Part shown: positions 27,234 through 34,563 of the stretch, in pieces | Numbering within the stretch: the stretch's first letter is position 1 | Layout of the letters: each line of letters opens with the position of its first letter | NCBI RefSeq assembly: GCF_900091855.1 | Contig: NZ_FMCH01000218.1 | Coordinates: 1-35,996 of the forward strand | From: Streptomyces sp. DvalAA-14 | GTDB taxonomy: Bacteria; Actinomycetota; Actinomycetes; Streptomycetales; Streptomycetaceae | DNA: 35,996 nt | Direction of reading: 5' to 3' | Notes under the pieces: generated by a model | The model's input: the letters and a program-made list of their open reading frames with translations, nothing else | Databases searched by the model: none | What the model was told of the DNA's origin: nothing | Program-made: the position numbers and the translations under genes

Positions 27234-27935
27234 CTAGACGGTCGCCGGCGCCGGAATGCCGGTCAGGGCGGTCACCACCGGGTCGAGCGCGGTGTGGATC
27301 TCCTCACCGATGCTGCGGAAGTACGAGACGGGCGCGCCGTAGGGGTCGTGCACCTCGTCCGCCTCCGCGCTGGGCGCCAGCAGCCAGCCGCGCAGCGCGG
27401 CGGCGGCCCGCACCAGCGCGCGGGCCCGCTCGGTGACCCCGCCGTCGGGCAGCGTGGCCTGGTCTATCGCCCGGACCAGCCGGGTGAACTCCTTGAGGGT
27501 GAAGGTGCGCAGACCCGCCGCGTGACCCATCGAGATCACCTGGGCCCGGTGGTCACGGGTGGCGGTGAGCACCAGGTCGGCGCCGATCACGTGGTCGTCC
27601 AGCAGCTCCCGGCCGGTGAAGCGACACGGATCGGCGCCGAACTCGGTCAGCACCGCGGCGGCGTGCGCCTCCATCGGGGCGCCCTCGTGTCCCCAGGTGC
27701 CCGCCGACTCCACCAGGATGCCCGCGGCGCCGTCGCCGAGCCGGCGGGCCAGGCCGTGCCGCATCAGCCGCTCGGCCATCGGCGAGCGGCACACATTGCC
27801 GGTGCAGACGTGCAGCACCCGGAAGACGTCATCGCTCTGCCCGGCGGTGACGTAGTCGGGCACATACCCCGGGATCCGCGCGGGGACCTGTCCGGGGAGG
27901 GTGAGACCCCTTATGGCACGCCCGTCGGGCGTCAA
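27234..27935 (-). CDS. Low-molecular-weight protein-tyrosine phosphatase
   Basis: 233 residues from a TTG start at 27935. The P-loop CTGNVCRS (Cys44-Ser51) gives the CX5R(S/T) active site, and the general-acid aspartate is probably in HDPYGAPVSYF. The TTG overlaps the tsaC stop (TTGA) and has AGGAG six bases upstream, inside the end of tsaC, so translation is coupled. The first 35 or so residues are not part of the fold. A later start is possible but lacks a site. Such enzymes often act on tyrosine kinases of glycopolymer export, fitting the neighbouring transferase. Confidence 0.88.
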   Translation of the reverse strand: MTPDGRAIRGLTLPGQVPARIPGYVPDYVTAGQSDDVFRVLHVCTGNVCRSPMAERLMRHGLARRLGDGAAGILVESAGTWGHEGAPMEAHAAAVLTEFGADPCRFTGRELLDDHVIGADLVLTATRDHRAQVISMGHAAGLRTFTLKEFTRLVRAIDQATLPDGGVTERARALVRAAAALRGWLLAPSAEADEVHDPYGAPVSYFRSIGEEIHTALDPVVTALTGIPAPATV

Positions 27936-28579
27936 CTGCGCTCCTGCAAGTCGGGGACGACCTTGCGCAGCTCCTCCGCGCTGATCGCCCCGGCCCGCAG
28001 CAGCACCGGAACCTTGCCGGTCACGTCCACGATGGAGGAGGGCACCGCGGCGGGCGTGGGCCCGCCGTCGAGGTAGACGGCCACCGAGTCGCCCAGCATG
28101 GCCTGTGCGGCGTCGCAGTTCTGCGGCGAGGGCTGGCCGGTCAGGTTGGCGCTGGAGACCGCCATCGGCCCGGTTTCGATCAGCAGTTCGATCGCGACCG
28201 GGTGCAGCGGCATCCGGACCGCCACCGTGCCGCGGGTGTCGCCCAGGTCCCAGCGCAGCGACGGCTGGTGCTTGGTGACCAGGGTGAGCGCGCCCGGCCA
28301 GAAGGCGTCCACCAGCTCCCACGCCGACTCGGAGAAGTCGGTGACGATGCCGTGCAGGGTGTTCGGCGAGCCGACCAGCACGGGCGAGGGCATGTTGCGC
28401 CCGCGGCCCTTGGCCTCCAGCAGGTCGCCGACCGCCTCGGCGTCGAAGGCGTCCGCGCCGATGCCGTACACGGTGTCGGTGGGCAGCACGACCAGATCGC
28501 CGCGCTTGACGGCGGATTCGGCCTCGCGCAGACCGGTGATCCGCTCGGTCGGGTCGGAGCAGTCGTATCGACGTGCCAT
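27932..28579 (-). CDS. L-threonylcarbamoyladenylate synthase (TsaC/Sua5 family)
   Basis: 215 residues. It makes threonylcarbamoyl-AMP from threonine, bicarbonate and ATP, the first step of the t6A modification of tRNAs reading ANN codons. The YrdC-fold motifs are KRGDLVVLPTDTVYGIGADA, EAKGRGRNMPSPVLVG, VAVRMPLHPVAIELL and MAVSSANLTGQPSPQN. It lacks the extra Sua5 C-terminal domain, so it is the short form. The ATG at 28579 has GGAGGT seven bases upstream and overlaps by one base the stop of a 24-codon micro-ORF. It lies in a translation-gene run with prmC and prfA. Confidence 0.93.
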   Translation of the reverse strand: MARRYDCSDPTERITGLREAESAVKRGDLVVLPTDTVYGIGADAFDAEAVGDLLEAKGRGRNMPSPVLVGSPNTLHGIVTDFSESAWELVDAFWPGALTLVTKHQPSLRWDLGDTRGTVAVRMPLHPVAIELLIETGPMAVSSANLTGQPSPQNCDAAQAMLGDSVAVYLDGGPTPAAVPSSIVDVTGKVPVLLRAGAISAEELRKVVPDLQERS

Positions 28580-28653
28580 CAGCTGACCTCCAAAGACGTA
28601 CCCAAAGACATACCCAAGGACGGGCCCTGGGACGTACCCGAGGACCCGCTCAC
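28579..28653 (-). CDS. Possible 24-codon coupling micro-ORF between prmC and tsaC
   Basis: A GTG overlapping the prmC stop (GTGA) opens a frame of 24 codons (MSGSSGTSQGPSLGMSLGTS, then LEVS), ending in TGA that overlaps the tsaC ATG (TGATG). It is built of Ser-Leu-Gly-type tetrapeptides encoded by 12-bp repeats. It may only keep ribosomes moving from prmC to tsaC. No peptide function is claimed, and it could be a chance frame. Confidence 0.3.
   Translation of the reverse strand: MSGSSGTSQGPSLGMSLGTSLEVS
28590..28649 (-). repeat. Five degenerate 12-bp tandem repeats
   Basis: Units at 28590-28601, 28602-28613, 28614-28625, 28626-28637 and 28638-28649 share the plus-strand form CCAAAGACGTAC. 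The first two differ by one base; the rest are more diverged. They fill the whole gap between the prmC stop and the tsaC ribosome-binding site. Confidence 0.75.
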
Positions 28654-29495
28654 GGCCGCGCCTTCCGCGCCGTGGTGAACCGGGGGCGGTTGTTGAGATC
28701 GGGGTGGTCGGCCGCGTCCGCCCAGCCCGCGTCCTCCTTGAAGATCCACGGGACCTGGCCGCCCTGCGAGTCGGCGTGCTCGATGACGACGACGCCGCCG
28801 GGCCGCAGCAGCCGGTGCGCGGTGCGTTCGATGCCGCGGATGGTGTCCAGGCCGTCCTCGCCGGAGAACAGGGCGAGTTCGGGGTCGTGGTCGCGGGCCT
28901 CCGGCGCCACGTACTCCCACTCGGTGAGCGGGATGTAGGGCGGGTTGGAGATCACCAGGTCGACCTGGCCGTTCAGGTCCGGGAAGGCGCTCAGCGCGTT
29001 GCCCTGGCGCAGGTCCACCTTGCTGCCCGAGACGTTCTTGCGCGCCCATTCCAGGGCCTGTTCCGACAGCTCCACGGCGTGCACCCGCGAGCGCGGCACC
29101 TCCTGGGCCAGCGCGAGCGCGATGGCGCCCGAGCCGGTGCACAGGTCGACGATCAGCGGTTCGGCGACATCCATCGCGCGGACCGCGTCTATGGCCCAGC
29201 CGACCACCGACTCGGTCTCCGGGCGGGGCACGAACACCCCGGGTCCGACCTGCAGTTCCAGATAGCGGAAGAAAGCCCGCCCGGTGATGTGCTGCAGCGG
29301 TTCGCGCGCCTCGCGGCGGGCGACCGCCTCCCAGTAGCGGGCGTCGAACTCCGCGTCGGCCACGCTGTGCAGCTCGCCGCGCTTGACGCCGTGGATGTAC
29401 GCGGCCAGCTCCTCGGCGTCGAAGCGCGGCGACGGCACGCCCGCGTCGGCGAGTCGCTGTGCGGCCTGCGCCACCTCGGCGAGCAGCAGGTTCAC
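28650..29495 (-). CDS. prmC: Peptide chain release factor N5-glutamine methyltransferase
   Basis: 281 residues. It methylates the glutamine of the GGQ motif in release factors, using S-adenosylmethionine. The SAM-binding motif is DLCTGSG (117-123). The NPPY motif at 184-187 binds the target glutamine. The N-terminal helical domain contacts the release factor. The GTG at 29495 has GGGGAAG upstream and lies 14 bases after prfA, its substrate's gene, giving a clear functional pair. It is also called HemK, an old misnomer. Confidence 0.95.
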   Translation of the reverse strand: MNLLLAEVAQAAQRLADAGVPSPRFDAEELAAYIHGVKRGELHSVADAEFDARYWEAVARREAREPLQHITGRAFFRYLELQVGPGVFVPRPETESVVGWAIDAVRAMDVAEPLIVDLCTGSGAIALALAQEVPRSRVHAVELSEQALEWARKNVSGSKVDLRQGNALSAFPDLNGQVDLVISNPPYIPLTEWEYVAPEARDHDPELALFSGEDGLDTIRGIERTAHRLLRPGGVVVIEHADSQGGQVPWIFKEDAGWADAADHPDLNNRPRFTTARKARP

Positions 29496-29509
29496 TGTCG
29501 CTTCCCCTC

Positions 29510-30589
29510 TCAGCTGCCGTCGCCGGCCGCGGCCAGCTTGGCGGCCGAGTCGGCGTCCACACAGGCCTGGATCATCGCGTCGAGGTCCCCGTCCAGTACC
29601 TGGTCCAGGTTGTACGCCTTGAAGCCGACGCGGTGGTCAGAGATACGGTTCTCCGGGAAGTTGTAGGTGCGGATGCGCTCGGACCGGTCCACGGTACGCA
29701 CCTGGCTGCGGCGGGCGTCGGACGCCTCCCGCTCGGCCTCCTCCTGGGCGGCGGCCAGCAGCCGGGAGCGCAGGATGCGCATCGCCGACTCCTTGTTCTG
29801 CAGCTGGCTCTTCTCGTTCTGGCAGGAGACCACCAGGCCCGACGGCAGGTGGGTGATGCGGACCGCGGAGTCGGTGGTGTTGACCGACTGCCCGCCGGGA
29901 CCCGAGGAGCGGTAGACGTCGATCCGCAGGTCGTTGGGGCCGATCTCGACTTCGACGTCCTCCGCCTCGGGGGTGACCAGCACGCCGGCCGCGGAGGTGT
30001 GGATCCGCCCCTGGGACTCGGTGGCGGGCACCCGCTGCACCCGGTGCACCCCGCCCTCGTACTTCAGCCGCGCCCAGACGCCCAGGCCCGGTTCGTGGTT
30101 GGACTTGGCCTTGACCGCGACCTGGACGTCCTTGTAGCCGCCGAGGTCGGAGGCGTTGGCGTCCAGGATCTCGGTCTTCCAGCCGGCCCGCTCGGCGTAG
30201 CGCAGGTACATCCGCAGCAGGTCGCCGGCGAACAGCGCCGACTCCTCACCGCCCTCACCGGCCTTGACCTCGAGGATGACGTCCTTGTCGTCGCTGGGGT
30301 CGCGGGGGACCAGCAGCAGCCGCAGCCGCTCGGTCAACTCCTCGCGCTGCTTTTCCAGCTCCTTCACCTCACCGGCGAAGTCCGGGTCGTCCACCGCGAG
30401 TTCGCGGGCGGTGCCGATGTCGTCGCCGGTCTGCCGCCAGGAGCGGTAGGAGGTGACGATGGGAGTGAGCTCGGCATAGCGCTTGTTGAGCTTGCGCGCG
30501 TTGGCCTGGTCCGCGTGCACCGCGGGGTCGGCAAGCTGCTTTTCGAGGTCGGCGTGCTCGCCGATCAGTTCCTCGACCGCCTCGAACAT
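29510..30589 (-). CDS. prfA: Peptide chain release factor 1
   Basis: 359 residues, full length. It recognises UAA and UAG through the PAT tripeptide (188-190, in [16 protein letters not shown]) and releases the chain through GGQ (232-234, in [20 protein letters not shown]). The PAT motif separates it from release factor 2. The ATG at 30589 has AGGGA eight bases upstream. It lies after rpmE, separated by a terminator hairpin, and is followed closely by prmC. Confidence 0.97.
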   Translation of the reverse strand: MFEAVEELIGEHADLEKQLADPAVHADQANARKLNKRYAELTPIVTSYRSWRQTGDDIGTARELAVDDPDFAGEVKELEKQREELTERLRLLLVPRDPSDDKDVILEVKAGEGGEESALFAGDLLRMYLRYAERAGWKTEILDANASDLGGYKDVQVAVKAKSNHEPGLGVWARLKYEGGVHRVQRVPATESQGRIHTSAAGVLVTPEAEDVEVEIGPNDLRIDVYRSSGPGGQSVNTTDSAVRITHLPSGLVVSCQNEKSQLQNKESAMRILRSRLLAAAQEEAEREASDARRSQVRTVDRSERIRTYNFPENRISDHRVGFKAYNLDQVLDGDLDAMIQACVDADSAAKLAAAGDGS

Positions 30590-30640
30590 GATGGGGTCCC
30601 TGCTACGAAGGGGGCTGGCAGAAGTAGGGCTGCGGACGAC

Positions 30641-30690
30641 AAAGCGCCGGTCCGGTCACCCTGGGGCGGGCGACCGTAGACCGGCGCTTT
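30641..30690 (-). terminator. Terminator hairpin downstream of rpmE
   Basis: AAAGCGCCGGTC (30641-30652) and GACCGGCGCTTT (30679-30690) are perfect 12-bp arms with a 26-base loop, starting 7 bases after the rpmE stop. The A/T ends of the arms resemble known intrinsic terminators. It would limit readthrough into prfA. Confidence 0.7.
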
Positions 30691-30697
30691 CGGGTCG

Positions 30698-30931
30698 CTA
30701 CTTCTTGGCGGACCCGGCGGCCGCCTTGCCCTTGCCGAAGCGGGCCTCGAAGCGGGCCACGCGGCCACCGGTGTCGAGGATCTTCTGCTTGCCCGTGTAG
30801 AACGGGTGGCACGCGGAGCAGACCTCAGCGCGGATCTGGCCGCTGGTGTCGGTGCTGCGGGTGGTGAACGAGGCGCCGCAGGTGCAGGTGACCTGGGTCT
30901 CGACGTACTGCGGGTGGATGTCGCGCTTCAA
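30698..30931 (-). CDS. rpmE: 50S ribosomal protein L31
   Basis: 77 residues. The zinc-binding (C+) form of bL31, with Cys16, Cys18, Cys38 and Cys41 (TCTCGASF and [14 protein letters not shown]). Streptomyces usually have a second, zinc-free L31 that is induced by Zur under zinc shortage; this copy is the zinc one. It starts at TTG 30931 with AGGAG seven bases upstream. The C-terminal tail is Lys/Ala-rich. Confidence 0.96.
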   Translation of the reverse strand: MKRDIHPQYVETQVTCTCGASFTTRSTDTSGQIRAEVCSACHPFYTGKQKILDTGGRVARFEARFGKGKAAAGSAKK

Positions 30932-31105
30932 GGGATGCTCCTAGGCTCGGGAGGGCGCCGGGTCGCATCCGCGGATTGCGGGTACGTGAACCGGGGCCAG
31001 CGGTCCAGTCTGCCAGGACCGACCGCATCTGCCCAAACCAGGGGCCGCCGGGATTCATTCCCCGGGCGTCCGCGCCGGGGCCCGGCCGGACCGGCACCCG
31101 CCCGT

Positions 31106-31121
31106 TCCCGGCCGGCCGGGA
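31106..31121 (-). terminator. Palindrome downstream of the LCP gene
   Basis: TCCCGGCCGGCCGGGA is a perfect 16-bp palindrome 53 bases after the LCP stop. As RNA it could form a very GC-rich hairpin with a tiny loop, but no T run follows. It might also be a protein site upstream of rpmE. Confidence 0.3.
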
Positions 31122-31174
31122 TCGGTCAGGAACGGTGTCTTCGCAGGTCAGCCTCGCACAGGCTGCAGCACCGG

Positions 31175-32308
31175 TCAGTGCCCCCGGCTGGGGCGCGGCG
31201 TCGCCTTGGGGGCGGCGCCGACCACCTTCCCGGCGTCCGGGTCGGCCGCGACCGAGCCCTTGGTGACATCGGGCGGGATCGGCCGGTCCGCCCGCAGCGC
31301 GGCCCACACCCGGGCGGCCTGCCGGTCGATCGGCTCGACCCGGTTGGGGTCGCTGACCGCGTACCGCACCGGCAGCGTCACGGTGTACACCCGGCCGGGC
31401 CCCAGGTGCCGGGCGCTTTGGGCCAGGCCCATCAGCCGGCTCACCGAGCCGAGCGAGGAGTCGGTGGTGACCGCCTTGGTGGCGGTGTCGGCGACCGAGA
31501 ACAGCTTGCCCGGGCTGTTCAGCAGGCCGAGCCCGTCGACCCGGTTCATCAGCGCCTTCATGAACGCCTGCTGCAACTGGATGCGGGCCAGGTCGCTGCC
31601 GTCGGCCACCCCGTGCCGGGTGCGGACCAGGCCGAGCGCCTGCTCCCCGTCCAGGGTGTGGGTGCCGGCCGACAGCTTCAGATGGCTCTTCGGGTCGTTG
31701 ATGGCCCGGGTGGTGGTCAGCGGCACCCCGTCCAGCGCGTCGACCAGGTGTTTGAAGCCGGTGAAGTCGACCTCCAGGTAGTGGTCCATCCGCAGCCCGG
31801 TGAGCTTCTCCACCGTCTTGACCGCGCAGGCGGGGCCGCCGACCTGGTAGGCGGTGTTGAACATCACCGGCCCGGCGGCTGGCACCGTGCGCCCGCCGGG
31901 CCTGGCGCAGGCCGGCCGGGCCACCAGCGTGTCGCGGGGGATGCTGACCAGGCTGGCGGCCTTACGCCCTTTGCGCAGGTGCACGATCATCGCCGTGTCG
32001 GAGCGCGCGCCGCCGCTGTGGCCGTACTCGGCGTTGGCACCCGAACGGGAGTCCGAACCGAGCACCAGGATGTCCAGGGAGCCGTTGGGGAGCGGCCGGG
32101 GGCGGTCCCGGCCGAGGGCGTGGTCGATGTCGACACTGTGGATGTTGTGGTTCAGCCGGTAGTACAGATAGCTCGCGCCGCCGCCTGCGACCAGCACCAG
32201 GCCCGCCGCGGTCCCGGCCACGACGTGCAGAACCCGGCGGCGGCGTCTGCGCCCCGCTGAGGCCCCTACGGGGCTGGACCCGCTCTGCGGTGGCTGATCT
32301 CCCCGCAT
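31175..32308 (-). CDS. LytR-CpsA-Psr (LCP) family glycopolymer transferase
   Basis: 377 residues from the ATG at 32308, which has GAGGTG six bases upstream; an ATG at 32353 would add 15 residues with a weaker site. A short Arg-rich cytoplasmic part (GRRRRRRVLHVVAG) leads into one membrane helix (AAGLVLVAGGGASYLYY). The LCP domain follows: LDILVLGSDSRSG, RSDTAMIVHLRKGRKAASLV, SIPRDTLV, YLEVDFTGFKHLVDALDGV and ALGLVRTRHG. These enzymes attach undecaprenyl-linked glycopolymers to peptidoglycan outside the cell. The WecA-type gene at 25675 could make the linked precursor. Confidence 0.92.
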   Translation of the reverse strand: MRGDQPPQSGSSPVGASAGRRRRRRVLHVVAGTAAGLVLVAGGGASYLYYRLNHNIHSVDIDHALGRDRPRPLPNGSLDILVLGSDSRSGANAEYGHSGGARSDTAMIVHLRKGRKAASLVSIPRDTLVARPACARPGGRTVPAAGPVMFNTAYQVGGPACAVKTVEKLTGLRMDHYLEVDFTGFKHLVDALDGVPLTTTRAINDPKSHLKLSAGTHTLDGEQALGLVRTRHGVADGSDLARIQLQQAFMKALMNRVDGLGLLNSPGKLFSVADTATKAVTTDSSLGSVSRLMGLAQSARHLGPGRVYTVTLPVRYAVSDPNRVEPIDRQAARVWAALRADRPIPPDVTKGSVAADPDAGKVVGAAPKATPRPSRGH

Positions 32309-32398
32309 CGGCGGCACCTCGGCTTCCTGGTCTGAAATGGTCAGACATTCCATCGTGTGCCCTGATCCCCTCCCCCGGCATCCGGAGGGAAAGCCGAA

Positions 32399-32436
32399 GC
32401 GCCCGCGCGGCCCCTGATCGGGGGCCGCGCGGGCGC
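32399..32436 (-). terminator. Strong 16-bp stem-loop downstream of the protease gene
   Basis: GCGCCCGCGCGGCCCC (32399-32414) and GGGGCCGCGCGGGCGC (32421-32436) are perfect 16-bp arms with a 6-base loop, the strongest hairpin I found in the window. It lies about 110 bases after the protease stop and ahead of the LCP start, so it insulates the two genes. Confidence 0.75.
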
Positions 32437-32526
32437 CATGTCCGGCACTGCGCGCCAGCTGTTCGCCGACGTCGCCGACTTCACCGGGTGACCGGATTCG
32501 CGGCGATGACTACGGTGCGTACTGAT

Positions 32527-32544
32527 CCGTCCGATGACGGACGG
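32527..32544 (-). terminator. Short hairpin next to the protease stop codon
   Basis: CCGTCCG (32527-32533) and CGGACGG (32538-32544) form a perfect 7-bp stem with loop ATGA, one base after the stop codon. It may end transcription or protect the 3' end. Confidence 0.45.
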
Positions 32545-32545
32545 T

Positions 32546-34339
32546 TCAGCCGAGCAGGTTGTACATGTTCCAGCCGGTGGCGATCTTCACCGACGGCTTG
32601 AACGCGCCGCTGCCCGCGGCGTCGGTGCCCTGGAACAGGAACTCCGACCCGGACGGCACCCGGGCCAGCAGGTCGGCCTTGCCGTCGCCGGAGAAGTCGC
32701 CGACGGTGGTCAGCTTGTCGTAGCCGTTCCAGCCGCCGGAGATCAGCAGCGGCGCCAGGAACGGCGCCGTCGCGTTGCCGGTGCCCCGCAGCAGGTACAG
32801 GTTCCCGGTGGCGCTGTCGCGGGCGAGTACGTCCGTGATGCCGTCGCCGGAGAAGTCCCCGTGCCCGATGACCAGGTTGTACTGGCTCCAGGTGAGGCCG
32901 GTCAGGACCGCGGCGTTGAACGTGCCGTCGCCCTTGCCGGAGTAGATCCACAGCCGGCCGCGCGAGTCCTCGGTCAGCAGGTCGGGGATGCCGTCGCCGG
33001 TGACGTCACCGGGCACCAGCATCGCCTTGAGTGCGCCCCAGCCGGAGCCGATCTTGGTGTAGCTGTAGGTGGAGCTGGTGTTGCTGCGGCGGCCCACGAA
33101 GGCGTTGCCCGTGCCGGACGCGCGCAGGACGTAGTCCTGGAACCCGTCGCGGTCGAGGTCGGCCTGGATCACCGTGTTGTAGTTCTTGAACGACGCGGGC
33201 GCGTTCGCCCGGGTCTTGATGTTCGTACCCGTCGACGCGTACACGTACGTCGCGCCGGCCGGGGTCTGGGCGATGACGTCCGCCTTGGCGTCCCGCGTCA
33301 CATCGGTGTCGTTGATGCGCGGCTGCAAAGTCCCGTTGTACGTCGAGATCTTGGTGAACACGTCGTACGTACCGGGGGTGTTGCAGTCCTGGGTGTCGTC
33401 GCTGACGCCCCAGGAGACCAGACCGATCAGCTTGCCGCCGACCACCAGCGGGCCGCCGGAGTCGCCGGAGCAGGTGGTCTTGCCGGTGCTGTCGTCCCCG
33501 GTACCGCCGACGCCGCCGCACATCATGTGCCCGGCGATGTAGGCGTTCGGGTCACCCAGGTCGGTGTCCAGCTCGTTGGCGCAGGTGGTGTCGCTGTTCA
33601 CCGGCAGAGCCAGGCTCTGCAGCGTCGGGGCCAGGTTCTGGCTGTCCGGCGCCGAGTCGGTGACGCCCCAGCCGTAGACGCGCGCCTGCGTACCGGCCGC
33701 GTAGGACGCGGAGTCGTTCGGCGTGGCCAACGGGAGGGTCGGCAGGTTGAACGGTGTGTCCAAGGTGAGCAGCGCGGTGTCGTTGTCGATCGTGGTGCCG
33801 TTGAACGACGGGTTCAGCCACTGGGACCGGACGTTGCTCAGCATGCTGCTGGAAGTACCGAAGAGCACACCGGTGTTGCCCACCACGTGGCCGTTCTTGA
33901 CCCAGTCGAGTCCGGCCGCGCAGTGCCCGGCGGTGAGCACCTTGTTCTGGGCGACCAGGGTGCCGCCGCAGAACTCGAGGCCACTGCCGTCGGGCAGGTC
34001 GTAGACGAGCTGAACCATCCACTTGGCCTGGTTGATGTTGGTGCCGACACCACCGATGATGTCCGGCTTGACCGCGTTCCCGGTCGCCTTTCCGGTGCCG
34101 GTCCCGGTCGCTGCGGCCTTCGCCGCTGCCTTGTCGGTGCTCTGCTGGTGCTTCACCGCCGTTTGGATGCTGTCCCAGATCTGGGCATGCGTGGCGGTGC
34201 TCCCCCCCTGGCCGTCGGCCACGGGGCCGGCCTGGGCCGGTGCCGTCAGGATCAGACTCGCGACGCCGACGGCCAGCGCGGTGAGCGGGGCGGCGACGGC
34301 GATACGGGCCCGCCGGCCACCCTTGAGGAAGTGAGTCAC
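32546..34339 (-). CDS. Secreted S1-family serine protease with FG-GAP repeats
   Basis: 597 residues from a GTG at 34339 with AGGAG upstream; the longer frame to 35242 runs over rho and is spurious. A signal peptide (GGRRARIAVAAPLTALAVG, cleavage likely after APAQA at 37) and an Ala/Thr/Lys-rich propeptide precede IIGG (94-97), the usual mature N-terminus. The catalytic triad is His139 (TAGHC), Asp187 (DNDTALL) and Ser294 (GDSGGP). The residue at chymotrypsin position 189 is Thr288, not the Asp of trypsin. From about 345, five repeats with DxxxDGxxD-type calcium sites (GDVTGDGIPDLL, GDFSGDGITDVL, GDFSGDGKADLL) form a partial beta-propeller. Confidence 0.92.
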   Translation of the reverse strand: MTHFLKGGRRARIAVAAPLTALAVGVASLILTAPAQAGPVADGQGGSTATHAQIWDSIQTAVKHQQSTDKAAAKAAATGTGTGKATGNAVKPDIIGGVGTNINQAKWMVQLVYDLPDGSGLEFCGGTLVAQNKVLTAGHCAAGLDWVKNGHVVGNTGVLFGTSSSMLSNVRSQWLNPSFNGTTIDNDTALLTLDTPFNLPTLPLATPNDSASYAAGTQARVYGWGVTDSAPDSQNLAPTLQSLALPVNSDTTCANELDTDLGDPNAYIAGHMMCGGVGGTGDDSTGKTTCSGDSGGPLVVGGKLIGLVSWGVSDDTQDCNTPGTYDVFTKISTYNGTLQPRINDTDVTRDAKADVIAQTPAGATYVYASTGTNIKTRANAPASFKNYNTVIQADLDRDGFQDYVLRASGTGNAFVGRRSNTSSTYSYTKIGSGWGALKAMLVPGDVTGDGIPDLLTEDSRGRLWIYSGKGDGTFNAAVLTGLTWSQYNLVIGHGDFSGDGITDVLARDSATGNLYLLRGTGNATAPFLAPLLISGGWNGYDKLTTVGDFSGDGKADLLARVPSGSEFLFQGTDAAGSGAFKPSVKIATGWNMYNLLG

Positions 34340-34460
34340 ATGGCTCCTGTCGTGGAAGAAAAACGCCCGGTAACCGTCAAAGGAACATGGCGGCACCGGA
34401 CTTGCGCACAGATGGTTCCCCCCATCCTGTGACTGGCAGATCATATGACCAACAAAGGAA

Positions 34461-34489
34461 CCGCCCCCCGGGAAGGTCCCGGGGGGCGG
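34461..34489 (-). terminator. Intrinsic terminator downstream of rho
   Basis: CCGCCCCCCGGGA (34461-34473) and TCCCGGGGGGCGG (34477-34489) form a perfect 13-bp stem with a 3-base loop, 74 bases after the rho stop. On the minus strand TTCCTTTGTT follows, a good U-rich tail. Confidence 0.8.
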
Positions 34490-34563
34490 GTAAAATTCAG
34501 GCAAACAGCCTGGGTTGAGCGTTTCGACGACCAGCGGGCCGGTCAACGGCCCCGGCCCGGCCG

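Noticed and set aside
25540..27237. Open frame of 565 codons on the plus strand opposite the WecA-type gene
   Set aside because: Most of it is antisense to a membrane enzyme with all expected motifs. The first part in the intergenic region has no ribosome-binding site.
32534..34432. Open frame of 632 codons on the plus strand opposite the protease gene
   Set aside because: The minus strand encodes a clear S1 protease with its triad; this frame is its shadow.
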